Assembly: GCF_039544305.1 (NCBI RefSeq)
Contig: NZ_BAABLK010000028.1
Coordinates: 124,001 to 188,000, forward strand
Source of the DNA: Paeniglutamicibacter antarcticus_C
Lineage (GTDB): Bacteria > Actinomycetota > Actinomycetes > Actinomycetales > Micrococcaceae
Reading direction: 5' to 3'
DNA: 64,000 nt
Part shown: piece by piece, positions 52,488-61,981 of the stretch
Numbering within the stretch: position 1 is the stretch's first letter
Layout of the letters: every line of letters begins with the position of its first letter
Program-made: the position numbers and the translations under genes
Notes under the pieces: model-generated
Told to the model about the DNA's origin: nothing
Databases searched by the model: none
Seen by the model: only the letters and a program-made list of their open reading frames with translations

Positions 52488-53423
52488 ATGCTTGACCCCC
52501 AATCCCTGATCAGGTTCGAAGACCACAATTTGGACGCACTTGAGCTTCAGGGACTTGACCTGCTCATCGGCCTTCTAGGACACGCCGATGCCGGTCATGC
52601 GCTTTCGCAGGTGCGCAGCGAACTGCTGGAATCCCTCAATCCGCGGCTCATCGCATCCTTCGATGCGGACCAGCTCATCAACTACCGTGAACGGCGTCCG
52701 CAGATTTCCTTTCTCGGCGACTCCTTTGCGGCATATCAACAGCCGCGGCTGGAACTCCACCGCTTGACCGACGGACTCGAACAGGACTTCCTGTTCCTCA
52801 CGGGACCGGAACCCGACCTGGCCTGGGAACGGGTCACGTCAGCGATCCTTGGGTTGGTCGACGCCTTCAACGTGGGGCTGACTGTTTCCTTCGACGCGGT
52901 TCCGATGCCTGTTCCACACACTCGGCCCCTGGGAGTCACCGCCCACGGCAACCGCAAAGACCTGATCGAGGGGATCTCGACTTGGTCGCCGACGGCGGAG
53001 CTGCCGGCGAGCCTGTCCAGCCTCATCGAAGTCAGGTTGATCGAAGCGGGTCGGGATGCGGTCGGCTACTCCCTTCACGTGCCGCATTATCTTTCAGAAG
53101 CCGAGTACCCCCAAGTTGCCGTCGGTGTCCTTGAATACGTGGGCGCAGCCCTGAAGCTGGGTTTGCCCACCGACCAGCTGCGGGAGGCCGGACGCGATCT
53201 CGGAGCGCAGATCGCCGAGCAGGTTGCCGCAACTCCCGAAGTGGCCCGGATGGTGGAGAACTTCGAGGAACGCTTTGACGAGCATGTCCCGGAGACCGAG
53301 CGACGCTCCCTGCTGGTGACCGCAGATGCCGAAGTCCCCGATGGCGAGGAGCTTGCCCTGGCCGCCGAGGCGTTCCTCTCGGGATACCCCCAAACGGGTG
53401 GCACTTCAGCCAAGGAATCCTAG
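52488..53423 (+). CDS. PAC2 family (proteasome assembly chaperone-like) protein
   Basis: Protein of 311 residues of the actinobacterial PAC2 family. Shows LIGLLGHADAGHALSQV, an FDADQLINYRERRP motif and PVPHTRPLGVTAHG, and HVPHYLSEAEYPQVAVGVLEYV. Despite the name, bacterial members are not proven chaperones; some cap or bind proteasome-related ATPases or are thought to be hydrolase-like. ATG at 52488 has an AAAGGAG site; upstream in-frame codons do not. Its stop overlaps the MFS start. Confidence 0.88.
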   Translation: MLDPQSLIRFEDHNLDALELQGLDLLIGLLGHADAGHALSQVRSELLESLNPRLIASFDADQLINYRERRPQISFLGDSFAAYQQPRLELHRLTDGLEQDFLFLTGPEPDLAWERVTSAILGLVDAFNVGLTVSFDAVPMPVPHTRPLGVTAHGNRKDLIEGISTWSPTAELPASLSSLIEVRLIEAGRDAVGYSLHVPHYLSEAEYPQVAVGVLEYVGAALKLGLPTDQLREAGRDLGAQIAEQVAATPEVARMVENFEERFDEHVPETERRSLLVTADAEVPDGEELALAAEAFLSGYPQTGGTSAKES

Positions 53424-54742
53424 TGACCAAGGCAGGATATCTTGACTCCGCCCGTTCCTGGGGGGTGTGGGCGGCTAGTCTCGGCGCTTATCTGATCGCT
53501 GTTACGCAGCGCACCAGCTTTGGCGTGGCCGGTCTGGAAGCGACCGACCGGTTCAACGCTTCAGCTTCGATCCTGGCTACCTTCTCCGTCGTGCAGCTGG
53601 TGGTTTATGCCGGCTTGCAGATTCCCGTTGGCATCCTGGTGGACCGTTGGGGTCCGCGGGCCATGATCACCGGGGGAGCGGCACTGATGATGGTCGGTCA
53701 GTTGCTGCTGGCCATGGCTGATTCCGTCGGAGCTGGCTTGGTGGGCCGGTTCTTCGTCGGCGCCGGGGACGCGATGACCTTCGTCTCGGTGATCCGTTTG
53801 CTGCCGGTCTGGTTCTCCGGCTACCGAATCCCCATGCTGACCCAGGTCACCGGTATGGTCGGCCAACTTGGCCAATTGCTTTCGTTGATCCCGTTCGTGG
53901 CACTGCTGCATCTCTGGAGCTGGACGCCCGCATTCCTTTCCCTGGCCGCTTTGTCGGTGGTGGGATTGGTCCTGGCATTGGTCGTGGTCAGCAACGGCCC
54001 TCCTACCACCGAATCCAGACCGGAACCGATCAAGGCCAAGACCCTGTTGTCCGAAGCGTGGCGCGAACCCGGTACCCGTTTGGGGTTCTGGACCCACTTC
54101 ACGACCCAATTCACCACCAACGTCTTCTTGCTGACCTGGGGGTACCCGTTCCTGGTCTCCGGCCAGGGAGTAAGCCCCGCAACGGCATCCGGGCTGCTCT
54201 CGATATTCGTGCTGGTCGCCATGGTTGCCGGCCCGTTGCTGGGGGCAGCCGTGGCACGGTACCCACACCGCCGCTCGGCCATCGCCTTCAACGTCATTGG
54301 GTTGATCGCAACCGCATGGCTGGTGGTCATCTTGTGGCCGGGGCCCGCACCCTTATGGATGCTCGTCGTCTTGATCGTTTGCGTCGCGCTGGGAGGACCG
54401 GCATCGATGATCGGATTCGATTTCGCCCGGACCTTCAACACTCAGCGTGTCATTGGAACGGGAACGGGAATCGTCAACGTCGGTGGGTTCCTTGCCGCAT
54501 TGATTACCGTGTACGTGGTTGGGTGGCTGCTGGACATCCAGCAGAAGGCCGGCGTCGGCGGTGCCGAGCTATACAACCTCGATGCGTTCCGATGGGCACT
54601 TTCCTTCCAGTTCATCGTGATGTTCTGCGGCACCATCGGCATGCTAGTCACCAGAAACAAGGCCCGACGAGCCATGGCGTTGCGCGGCGAGTATCCTCCG
54701 GCTGGCAGCCGGCGCCTGGACAGGGGTTCCCTGAACGATTAG
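53423..54742 (+). CDS. Major facilitator superfamily transporter
   Basis: Polytopic transporter of 439 residues with about 12 hydrophobic segments and MFS motif A between the second and third (DRWGPRAMITGGA). Substrate unknown; the family resembles nitrate/organic acid-type MFS porters in broad shape only. GTG start at 53423 overlaps the PAC2 stop by one base, implying coupled expression with that gene. Confidence 0.85.
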   Translation: MTKAGYLDSARSWGVWAASLGAYLIAVTQRTSFGVAGLEATDRFNASASILATFSVVQLVVYAGLQIPVGILVDRWGPRAMITGGAALMMVGQLLLAMADSVGAGLVGRFFVGAGDAMTFVSVIRLLPVWFSGYRIPMLTQVTGMVGQLGQLLSLIPFVALLHLWSWTPAFLSLAALSVVGLVLALVVVSNGPPTTESRPEPIKAKTLLSEAWREPGTRLGFWTHFTTQFTTNVFLLTWGYPFLVSGQGVSPATASGLLSIFVLVAMVAGPLLGAAVARYPHRRSAIAFNVIGLIATAWLVVILWPGPAPLWMLVVLIVCVALGGPASMIGFDFARTFNTQRVIGTGTGIVNVGGFLAALITVYVVGWLLDIQQKAGVGGAELYNLDAFRWALSFQFIVMFCGTIGMLVTRNKARRAMALRGEYPPAGSRRLDRGSLND

Positions 54743-54900
54743 CTGTACCGATCGGCGAGGTTGGATCCACCGGAGCGCCACTTCTCGCCCGGCACAGTTC
54801 CGCACAGATATGGGCCAACGGTGCAACGGGGATCCGGGCATGTCCACACGTTCCCGTTAACCACTGCCCCAAGGTTCCGGTGGTGGGCAGCATAGGGCCC

Positions 54901-56058
54901 ATGACTACTCAACCTTCAGCCTCCAGTTTTTCCCTGGCCAGCCCCGAAGAGGTCCTGGCGTACATTCCCCACGCGTTGGGGTTCTACCCTCGCAACGCCG
55001 TGGTCCTGTTGATAATGCAGGGAACGGGTTTGGCGGCGACCCTCCGAGTTGATTTGCCGCTAACGGGAAACGGTGAGGAGCAGTGCCTTCAATGGACGAA
55101 GCAGCTAGTGAGGCTGGTGCACAAGGTTCCGGATGCAACCTCGGTTTTCGCTGCCATCTACACAGGGCAAACACCGGGGAAGGATCACGGCTCGCTGCCC
55201 AAGCACGAACTGCTGGAGCAGCTGGCCGCGGCCATGGTGCACTCCGGAATCCATGTTCGCGATAGCTGGTACGTAGGCGCCCAAAGGTGGCACAGCTATT
55301 TCTGCAAGAGCGAGAACTGCTGCCCGACCGAGGGCTTCGAACTGCCTGACCTGGCGCTGACGGAGACCCACCTGCGGATGGTCGTTGCCGGTTCGGCTCC
55401 CGAAGAACATATCTGGGACGGCAGCGGAGTCGCAGATTGGACCAACAAAACAACTATCCGAGAGTATGCGGAAATCCTGGCCCACGAATACGTCGGGACG
55501 GACAACCGGGAATCCATGATCCGGGACTGGGCCGATCTCCTGGAAGCGCATCCGGTTCTCGCCGAGCGCCGACTGCGGGGCGACGAATCGTTTTGCGCCT
55601 CGCTGTTGGTCTCGCTCAGCGACCGGACGGTCCGCGACATCCTGCCGTACTTGGCCGGACGGGGCACAACGCGCGCCCTCGAGGCGTTCAAGGAAGTCAG
55701 CCGTGAAGCTGGATTCGGCCCCGCGTCACAGGACTTCTCCGAGTTTCTCCTGGGAACTTCCTCCTGTACCCCTGACTGGGATCGGATCGATCGCCTGTGG
55801 TTCTACTGCCGGGATCTGCTCGGGGCGGCCCACGGCACTGAAGAGACAGCCCTGTTGTGTTTGTTGGGATGGGTGAATTGGGCCAAGGGCAAGGGGAGCT
55901 CCGCCCTGGGGCTCTTTTCCACCGCGCTGGAAAAAGATCCGGACTATCGGCTGGCCCAGCTCATGGGCACGTTGTTGGAATCCGGGGAGATGCCTTCCTG
56001 GGTCGCGGATCCACGACGCGCCTGGCGGTTGCGTCTGGAAGGCAGGCTAAGTGCCTGA
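54901..56058 (+). CDS. DUF4192 family protein
   Basis: Protein of 385 residues with the actinobacterial DUF4192 N-terminus (SLASPEEVLAYIPHALGFYPRNAVVLLIM), then helical parts (LPYLAGRGTTRALEAF) and a C-terminal TPR-like stretch (WAKGKGSSALGLFSTALEKDPDYRLAQL). No catalytic motif is visible; function unknown. It stands between the MFS gene (158 bp) and sigA (295 bp), the usual neighbour of this family. The frame is open far upstream inside the MFS gene, but only from 54901 does the sequence look like the family. Confidence 0.85.
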   Translation: MTTQPSASSFSLASPEEVLAYIPHALGFYPRNAVVLLIMQGTGLAATLRVDLPLTGNGEEQCLQWTKQLVRLVHKVPDATSVFAAIYTGQTPGKDHGSLPKHELLEQLAAAMVHSGIHVRDSWYVGAQRWHSYFCKSENCCPTEGFELPDLALTETHLRMVVAGSAPEEHIWDGSGVADWTNKTTIREYAEILAHEYVGTDNRESMIRDWADLLEAHPVLAERRLRGDESFCASLLVSLSDRTVRDILPYLAGRGTTRALEAFKEVSREAGFGPASQDFSEFLLGTSSCTPDWDRIDRLWFYCRDLLGAAHGTEETALLCLLGWVNWAKGKGSSALGLFSTALEKDPDYRLAQLMGTLLESGEMPSWVADPRRAWRLRLEGRLSA

Positions 56059-56353
56059 GGTCCAGCCGACGATGTCCGTGGCCGAACATGCCTCGCTCCC
56101 GTGACTGAAATGAATCATCGGCGGCCTGAAACGTGAGACACTATTAAGCAACAGACCCGGTTGGGTTCGTGCTCCATGGCTTTCAAGCCAGCACCGTCGA
56201 ATACTCGACGGGAACAAATGGCGGGAATCAGGCGTTCCATTTATTGGACCCTGAATCCCGACTCGCCTCTATTTGGCGGGACGCGGACTTGACAGGGTCA
56301 TAGTGGTGTTACCGGTAGGTGGCATCGCGGACGAACCGTGAGAAAGGTATTTC

Positions 56354-57586
<1,233 letters not shown>

Positions 57587-57595
57587 AAAAGCCAA

Positions 57596-57618
57596 CGCGT
57601 GGGCCTATATCCCACGCG
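57596..57618 (+). terminator. First hairpin after sigA
   Basis: CGCGTGGG/CCCACGCG, perfect 8 bp, loop CCTATAT; begins 10 bp after the sigA stop. Confidence 0.55.
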
Positions 57619-57625
57619 AGTCCAA

Positions 57626-57661
57626 CGGCTCCCGGAAACCCTGTTTCCGAGAGCCGCTTTT
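57626..57661 (+). terminator. sigA terminator (two-part stem, T-run)
   Basis: CGGCTC/GAGCCG and, after a 2-base internal loop, GGAAAC/GTTTCC, followed by CTTTTCT. Confidence 0.75.
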
Positions 57662-57731
57662 CTCGTCCTGCATTAGAAGGCCATCGGGCCCTTCGGCCGG
57701 CAGAAACCGGCGGAAACCAATCCTTAACGAC

Positions 57732-57764
57732 AGTGGGACCCCAGCGCAATGCCGGGGTCCCACT
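57732..57764 (-). terminator. Terminator of the zinc-ribbon peptide gene
   Basis: Perfect 11-bp stem AGTGGGACCCC/GGGGTCCCACT, 38 bp beyond the stop of the minus-strand gene at 57802. Confidence 0.65.
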
Positions 57765-57801
57765 TCCAAACCTATTCCGGCGCTTGGCCGGGATGAGACG
57801 A

Positions 57802-58023
57802 TTAATCTTCGTCGTCGAAAACAGGCTTCTCGTGGAGGCGTGCTGTTTCGTCTTGCCACTCCGTGGTCATGGGGCGCAGTTTTTCTTCCACTGACCGTGC
57901 GTGGTGTCCGCAGAAGAAGAGCTCGCCACCGGAGGTCTCCAATACTGCGCGCACATATGCCTGTGCGCCGCACCGGTCGCAACGATCAAGGGCATTTAGT
58001 TCTCGGGTTACCGTCGTCGTCAT
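57802..58023 (-). CDS. Small zinc-ribbon-like protein (DUF7455 type)
   Basis: Protein of 73 residues, reading MTTTVTRELNALDRCDRCGAQ at the start. C15 and C18 (CDRC) with a later FFCGHHA make a likely zinc site; the rest is a charged helix and an acidic tail (PVFDDED). Very common in actinobacteria and always beside sigA; function unknown. It is preceded by AGGAGG; of two adjacent ATGs the second (58023) is better spaced. Divergent from parE. Confidence 0.82.
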   Translation of the reverse strand: MTTTVTRELNALDRCDRCGAQAYVRAVLETSGGELFFCGHHARSVEEKLRPMTTEWQDETARLHEKPVFDDED

Positions 58024-58225
58024 CATGATGACCTCCTTCAGTCGATGTGTATCTAATACAACCAGCAAACCTCCATTTTTCTTCTTGAATGTTTGTCCTT
58101 TCGCTCACCGCGTAGCCCGGAGGGAGCAGAGGCGAAGCTCTAATGCGGGGGTTACAGCGAAATGACATGGCCACAGACTATTGTTGAGAGCGTCGTTCCG
58201 AGGTTTTTGAGGAGTTCTAATAACC

Positions 58226-60331
58226 GTGGCCAAAAGCACTGACTACAACGCCAGACACCTTTCCGTCCTGGAAGGTCTCGAAGCTGTGCGCAAACGTCCG
58301 GGCATGTACGTCGGCTCGACCGACTCGCGTGGACTCATGCACTGCCTGTGGGAGATCATCGACAACTCCGTTGATGAGACACTTGCCGGCTACGGCCAGT
58401 CCATCAAGGTCCTTCTCCATGCGGATGGTTCCGTGGAGATCCACGACGACGGCCGCGGCATCCCCGTGGACATCGAGCCGAAGACCGGACTCTCTGGCGT
58501 TGAAGTCGTCTTCACGAAGCTGCACGCTGGAGGAAAGTTCGGCGGCGGATCGTATACCGCCTCTGGCGGCCTGCACGGTGTGGGCGCCTCCGTGGTGAAT
58601 GCGCTCTCGTCGCGCCTTGATGTATTTGTGGACCGTGGCGGCAAGACGTATGGGATGCAATTCCGCCGTGGCGAACCGGGTCGCTTCACCGATTCGGGCA
58701 AGCCCAAGCCCGACGCCGGTTTTGAACCCTTCTCCACAGCGTCGGTGCTCGATGTAGTGGGAAAGGCCAAGCGCGGAGTCACCGGTACGCGCGTGCGCTA
58801 CTGGGCCGACCGGCAAATATTTACTCCCGACGCCAAGTTCTCCTACACTGAATTGCAGGCTCGTGCCCGCCAGACCTCGTTTCTGGTGCCGGGACTGAAG
58901 ATCACCCTGCGTGACGATCGCGGTCTGCCCGACACCTTGGGTGCGGATGGTCCCTATGAAGAGGTCTTCCAGCATGACGGGGGCATTTCAGAGTTCGTGG
59001 AGTACCTGGCCAATGATCCTGCGGTCACCGATATCTGGCGTTTTCACGGTTCGGGGACTTTCAAGGAATCCGTGCCCGTGATCGACTCCTCCGGGCATAG
59101 CCGAATCACGGCGGTCGAACGCACGTGTGAGGTCGATATCGCATTGCGCTGGGGCATCGGGTACGAGACCAGCCTGCGCTCCTTCGTGAACATCATTGCC
59201 ACGCCCAAGGGAGGCACCCACCAGACCGGATTCGAGCAGGCCCTGTTGAAGACCTTTCGCAAGGTCATTGAGGCCAACGCCCGAAAGCTCAAGGCGGGCA
59301 ACGACAAGATCGAAAAGGACGATGTCAGTGCGGGGCTGACCGCAGTGTTGACCGTCCGGTTGGCCGAGCCACAGTTCGAGGGGCAGACCAAGGAAATCCT
59401 TGGTACCTCGGCTGTGCGCCAGATCGTCTCCAAGGTCGTGGAAAAGGACCTGACCGCCAAGCTGAATTCCTCCGCCAAGGGGGAGAAGACCCAAGCTTCC
59501 ATGCTGCTGGAAAAGGTGGTCAGCGAGATGAAGTCGCGCATCTCGGCGCGGGTTCACAAGGAGACCCAGAGGCGCAAGACGGCCCTGGAGACTTCTTCCC
59601 TTCCGACCAAGCTGGCGGACTGCCGCAGCACGGACACCGAGCGTAGTGAGCTGTTCATTGTGGAGGGCGACAGTGCATTGGGAACAGCCCGGTTGGCGAG
59701 GTCTTCGGACTTCCAGGCACTGCTCCCCATTCGTGGCAAGATCCTCAACGTGCAGAAGGCCTCCGTTGCCGACATGCTCTCGAACACCGAGTGCGCGGCG
59801 TTGATTCAGGTCGTCGGTGCGGGCTCGGGGCGAAGCTTTGACATCGATTCGGCACGCTACGGCAAGATCGTGCTGATGACCGATGCCGATGTCGACGGCG
59901 CGCATATCCGCACGTTGCTGCTCACCCTTTTCTTCCGCTACATGCGTCCCATGGTTGAAGCCGGCAGGGTCTATGCAGCGGTGCCTCCCTTGCACCGGGT
60001 GGAGATCGTGAATCACGGTTCCAAGGAGAACGAGATGGTTTACACCTACTCGGAAAACGAACTGCACGAAGTCCTGGCGGCGCTGGAGAAGAGTGGCAAG
60101 CGATACAAGGAGCCGATCCAACGCTACAAGGGCCTGGGTGAGATGGATGCGGACCAACTTGCGGAAACCACAATGGATCCGCGCCACCGGACGTTGCGCC
60201 GGGTGGGGCTGGAACATGCTGAATCCGCTGAGCGGGTATTCGATCTGCTGATGGGCTCGGATGTGGCGCCGCGCAAACAGTTCATTATTTCCGGGGCGGA
60301 GCGCCTGGAACGCGATCGCATCGACGCTTAG
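58226..60331 (+). CDS. parE: Type IIA topoisomerase subunit B (ParE-like)
   Basis: ATPase and TOPRIM subunit of DNA topoisomerase IV (or a second gyrase B). 701 residues: GHKL ATPase (RKRPGMYVGSTDSRGL; IIDNSVDE; GRGIPVDIEP; GGLHGVGASVVNAL), transducer, TOPRIM (VEGDSALGTARLARS with catalytic Glu; DADVDGAHI) and C-terminal RYKGLGEMDADQL. GTG start. The partner parC is outside the window. Whether it supports decatenation or supercoiling cannot be told from sequence. Confidence 0.9.
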   Translation: MAKSTDYNARHLSVLEGLEAVRKRPGMYVGSTDSRGLMHCLWEIIDNSVDETLAGYGQSIKVLLHADGSVEIHDDGRGIPVDIEPKTGLSGVEVVFTKLHAGGKFGGGSYTASGGLHGVGASVVNALSSRLDVFVDRGGKTYGMQFRRGEPGRFTDSGKPKPDAGFEPFSTASVLDVVGKAKRGVTGTRVRYWADRQIFTPDAKFSYTELQARARQTSFLVPGLKITLRDDRGLPDTLGADGPYEEVFQHDGGISEFVEYLANDPAVTDIWRFHGSGTFKESVPVIDSSGHSRITAVERTCEVDIALRWGIGYETSLRSFVNIIATPKGGTHQTGFEQALLKTFRKVIEANARKLKAGNDKIEKDDVSAGLTAVLTVRLAEPQFEGQTKEILGTSAVRQIVSKVVEKDLTAKLNSSAKGEKTQASMLLEKVVSEMKSRISARVHKETQRRKTALETSSLPTKLADCRSTDTERSELFIVEGDSALGTARLARSSDFQALLPIRGKILNVQKASVADMLSNTECAALIQVVGAGSGRSFDIDSARYGKIVLMTDADVDGAHIRTLLLTLFFRYMRPMVEAGRVYAAVPPLHRVEIVNHGSKENEMVYTYSENELHEVLAALEKSGKRYKEPIQRYKGLGEMDADQLAETTMDPRHRTLRRVGLEHAESAERVFDLLMGSDVAPRKQFIISGAERLERDRIDA

Positions 60332-60344
60332 TAGGCTTATCGTA

Positions 60345-60387
60345 GTTCGGTGGGTATCTCTTTGGGGATGCCCACCGAACCTGTTTT
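60345..60387. terminator. Terminator between parE and the M56 protease gene
   Basis: GTTCGGTGGG/CCCACCGAAC, perfect 10-bp stem with a 16-base loop and TTTT (60384-60387) on the plus strand, 13 bp after the parE stop. Confidence 0.75.
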
Positions 60388-60415
60388 CGGACCGGTTCAG
60401 GGCGCCCTGGAATTG

Positions 60416-61378
60416 CTAGCTGAAGAGTTCCGGGGCGATCAGCATCGTTGTTGGCAACGCGATGAGAAGCACCGCTGCCGAGATGGCCAGGGTTTGCGTA
60501 GCCCGGGGCAACGCAGGCTTGGGGGTAAGGAGTCGTCGCAAGCGATGCGAGGAGAGCTCTTCGGTAGGTGCCCCGCCGGTCCCCGCAGACGGCAGGGATG
60601 AGGAATCTTGGCCGGAAGGATCACCCAGTGCTCCAGTTGCAACGGTGAGCAACGCACGCAGCAGGACCGGCGCCGTGACCTCACGCAATGCAACATCGTC
60701 GGCAAGCATTTCCACCAGCTCCTGGACTGCTGCCAACGACAGCTTGGAGGTCGGTAGCCAAGGAAGTGCATCGTTCCACGAAGTAAAGGCCAATAGGAGC
60801 AGGTCGTGGCGTTGCTCGAGGTGGGCCCTTTCATGGGCGAGGACGGCCCGGAGTTCATCGGCGTTCAGCTGCTGGACCAAGCCGCGCGAGAGCACTGTGA
60901 CCGAGCCGGTGAAGCTTGGCAGGCAATAGGCGATCGGGATTTCGTGGTCCAGGACAAGCGTGCCGGGGTTCGCGCTGGATTCCTCTGTCAGCAACTTCAG
61001 GATGTGTCTATGCCGGGCACGTTGACGGGTGATGCGCCATGCGGCCCGGATCAAGGTGAGGACCAAGTGGAATCCCAATAGCGCTGCGGTGCTCAAGGCA
61101 AAGATATGTATGGGACCGGGGGTTTTCGCGCCAGCGTCGCCCCGTAGGAGCTTGATGCTGCCATCCGCGGCGTCGAGTAGGGTACTGCCCAACGGTTCGA
61201 GTCCCCAAAAGAGCAGGGCGCCAATCATCGAAAGCCCACCGGCCAAGGCAATGGCTTGCCAGAGGACCATTGCCGCAAACGGGGATCTTGCTGTCCATCG
61301 GGCACGCGAAAGGGCAACGGGTATAGGCCATGCAAGGAGCACGGCCAGCCCCGCCAAGAGGTAGGAAGTCAGCAGCAC
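60416..61378 (-). CDS. M56 (BlaR1/MecR1-type) membrane metalloprotease
   Basis: Integral membrane zinc protease of 320 residues. Several hydrophobic segments (about 1-20, 35-60, 92-112, 299-318) surround the cytosolic catalytic loop with H182-E-R-A-H186 and the downstream EMLADDVALREV third ligand. In beta-lactam sensing BlaR1 such a domain cleaves the BlaI repressor; here there is no extracellular penicillin-binding sensor domain, so the signal must be different. It lies 24 bp downstream of a BlaI-type gene on the same strand, and next to cydA. Confidence 0.9.
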   Translation of the reverse strand: MLLTSYLLAGLAVLLAWPIPVALSRARWTARSPFAAMVLWQAIALAGGLSMIGALLFWGLEPLGSTLLDAADGSIKLLRGDAGAKTPGPIHIFALSTAALLGFHLVLTLIRAAWRITRQRARHRHILKLLTEESSANPGTLVLDHEIPIAYCLPSFTGSVTVLSRGLVQQLNADELRAVLAHERAHLEQRHDLLLLAFTSWNDALPWLPTSKLSLAAVQELVEMLADDVALREVTAPVLLRALLTVATGALGDPSGQDSSSLPSAGTGGAPTEELSSHRLRRLLTPKPALPRATQTLAISAAVLLIALPTTMLIAPELFS

Positions 61379-61402
61379 GTTAGGTGGCGGTGCCGATCGT
61401 CG

Positions 61403-61777
61403 CTAGGCGTTACGTGGTGTATCGAGCAGCTGGCGCAACGACTGCGCTTCTTCGGCGGAGATGCCACCGATGAAGCGTGCCAAAACGGCCTCACGATCCA
61501 GCACGGTTCCCAGCGCTTCGTTCATCAACGCCACGGTGTGTTCCTCGCGGTTGGTTACCGCGGTGTAGCGGTGCGGGCGGATGTCGCGTTCGCGTGCAAC
61601 CAAGCCCTTCTTTTCCAGTCGTGCCAGCACGGTCAGGACCGTGGTGACAGCAAGTTCCTTGCCGTCCACGCCGCCGGGTGCTGCAAGCTGGTCGCGAAGT
61701 TCGTTGGCGGTCAGCGGGGATTCGGCGTCCCAAAGGAGATCCATTACTGCGCGTTCAAGGTCGCCAAGAGTGGCCAA
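61403..61777 (-). CDS. blaI: BlaI/MecI/CopY family repressor
   Basis: Winged-helix repressor of 124 residues. Typical family order: MATLGDLERAVMDLLWDAE, TANELRDQLA, TVLTVLARLEKKGLVARER (recognition helix and wing), RPHRYTAV, and a C-terminal dimerisation helix. Starts on TTG at 61777, since that gives the family N-terminus and an AGGAA lies upstream. Relatives bind TACA- or CTAC-containing dyads and are inactivated by proteolysis from an M56 partner, which is encoded next. Two TTCTAC-N5-GTAGAA dyads lie 112-150 bp upstream, in front of cydA. Confidence 0.9.
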   Translation of the reverse strand: MATLGDLERAVMDLLWDAESPLTANELRDQLAAPGGVDGKELAVTTVLTVLARLEKKGLVARERDIRPHRYTAVTNREEHTVALMNEALGTVLDREAVLARFIGGISAEEAQSLRQLLDTPRNA

Positions 61778-61866
61778 TCTTCATTCCTAACAGAGTATCC
61801 AGGCCCCATGCAGCTGTGGCTGCTGGACCGACAGGGGTCGCCGTGGGCAACACCCGCTGTCATCAG

Positions 61867-61895
61867 TTTACCGCGTGCGGCCCAAATGTTCTACA
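61867..61895 (+). promoter_or_regulatory. cydA promoter candidate
   Basis: TTTACC (61867-61872), 17-bp spacer, TCTACA (61890-61895). The -10 falls within the first dyad, so a bound repressor would block polymerase. Confidence 0.4.
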
Positions 61896-61905
61896 CTCAG
61901 TAGAA
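61889..61905 (+). promoter_or_regulatory. BlaI-like operator 1 upstream of cydA
   Basis: TTCTAC-ACTCA-GTAGAA, a perfect 6+6 dyad with 5-bp spacer. Confidence 0.65.
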
Positions 61906-61910
61906 ACGAC

Positions 61911-61927
61911 TTCTACGACTCGTAGAA
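61911..61927 (+). promoter_or_regulatory. BlaI-like operator 2 upstream of cydA
   Basis: TTCTAC-GACTC-GTAGAA, a second perfect copy. Centres are 22 bp apart, about two helical turns, suitable for cooperative binding of two dimers. Confidence 0.65.
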
Positions 61928-61981
61928 ATCATGGCGGCGCTCTTGATGTTGGCCAAAGGATTTCTCAGTGAAGGGCAAGGC

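Noticed and set aside
54058..54900. Upstream extension of the DUF4192 frame inside the MFS transporter gene
   Set aside because: Out-of-frame overlap with the MFS gene; the family N-terminus begins at 54901.
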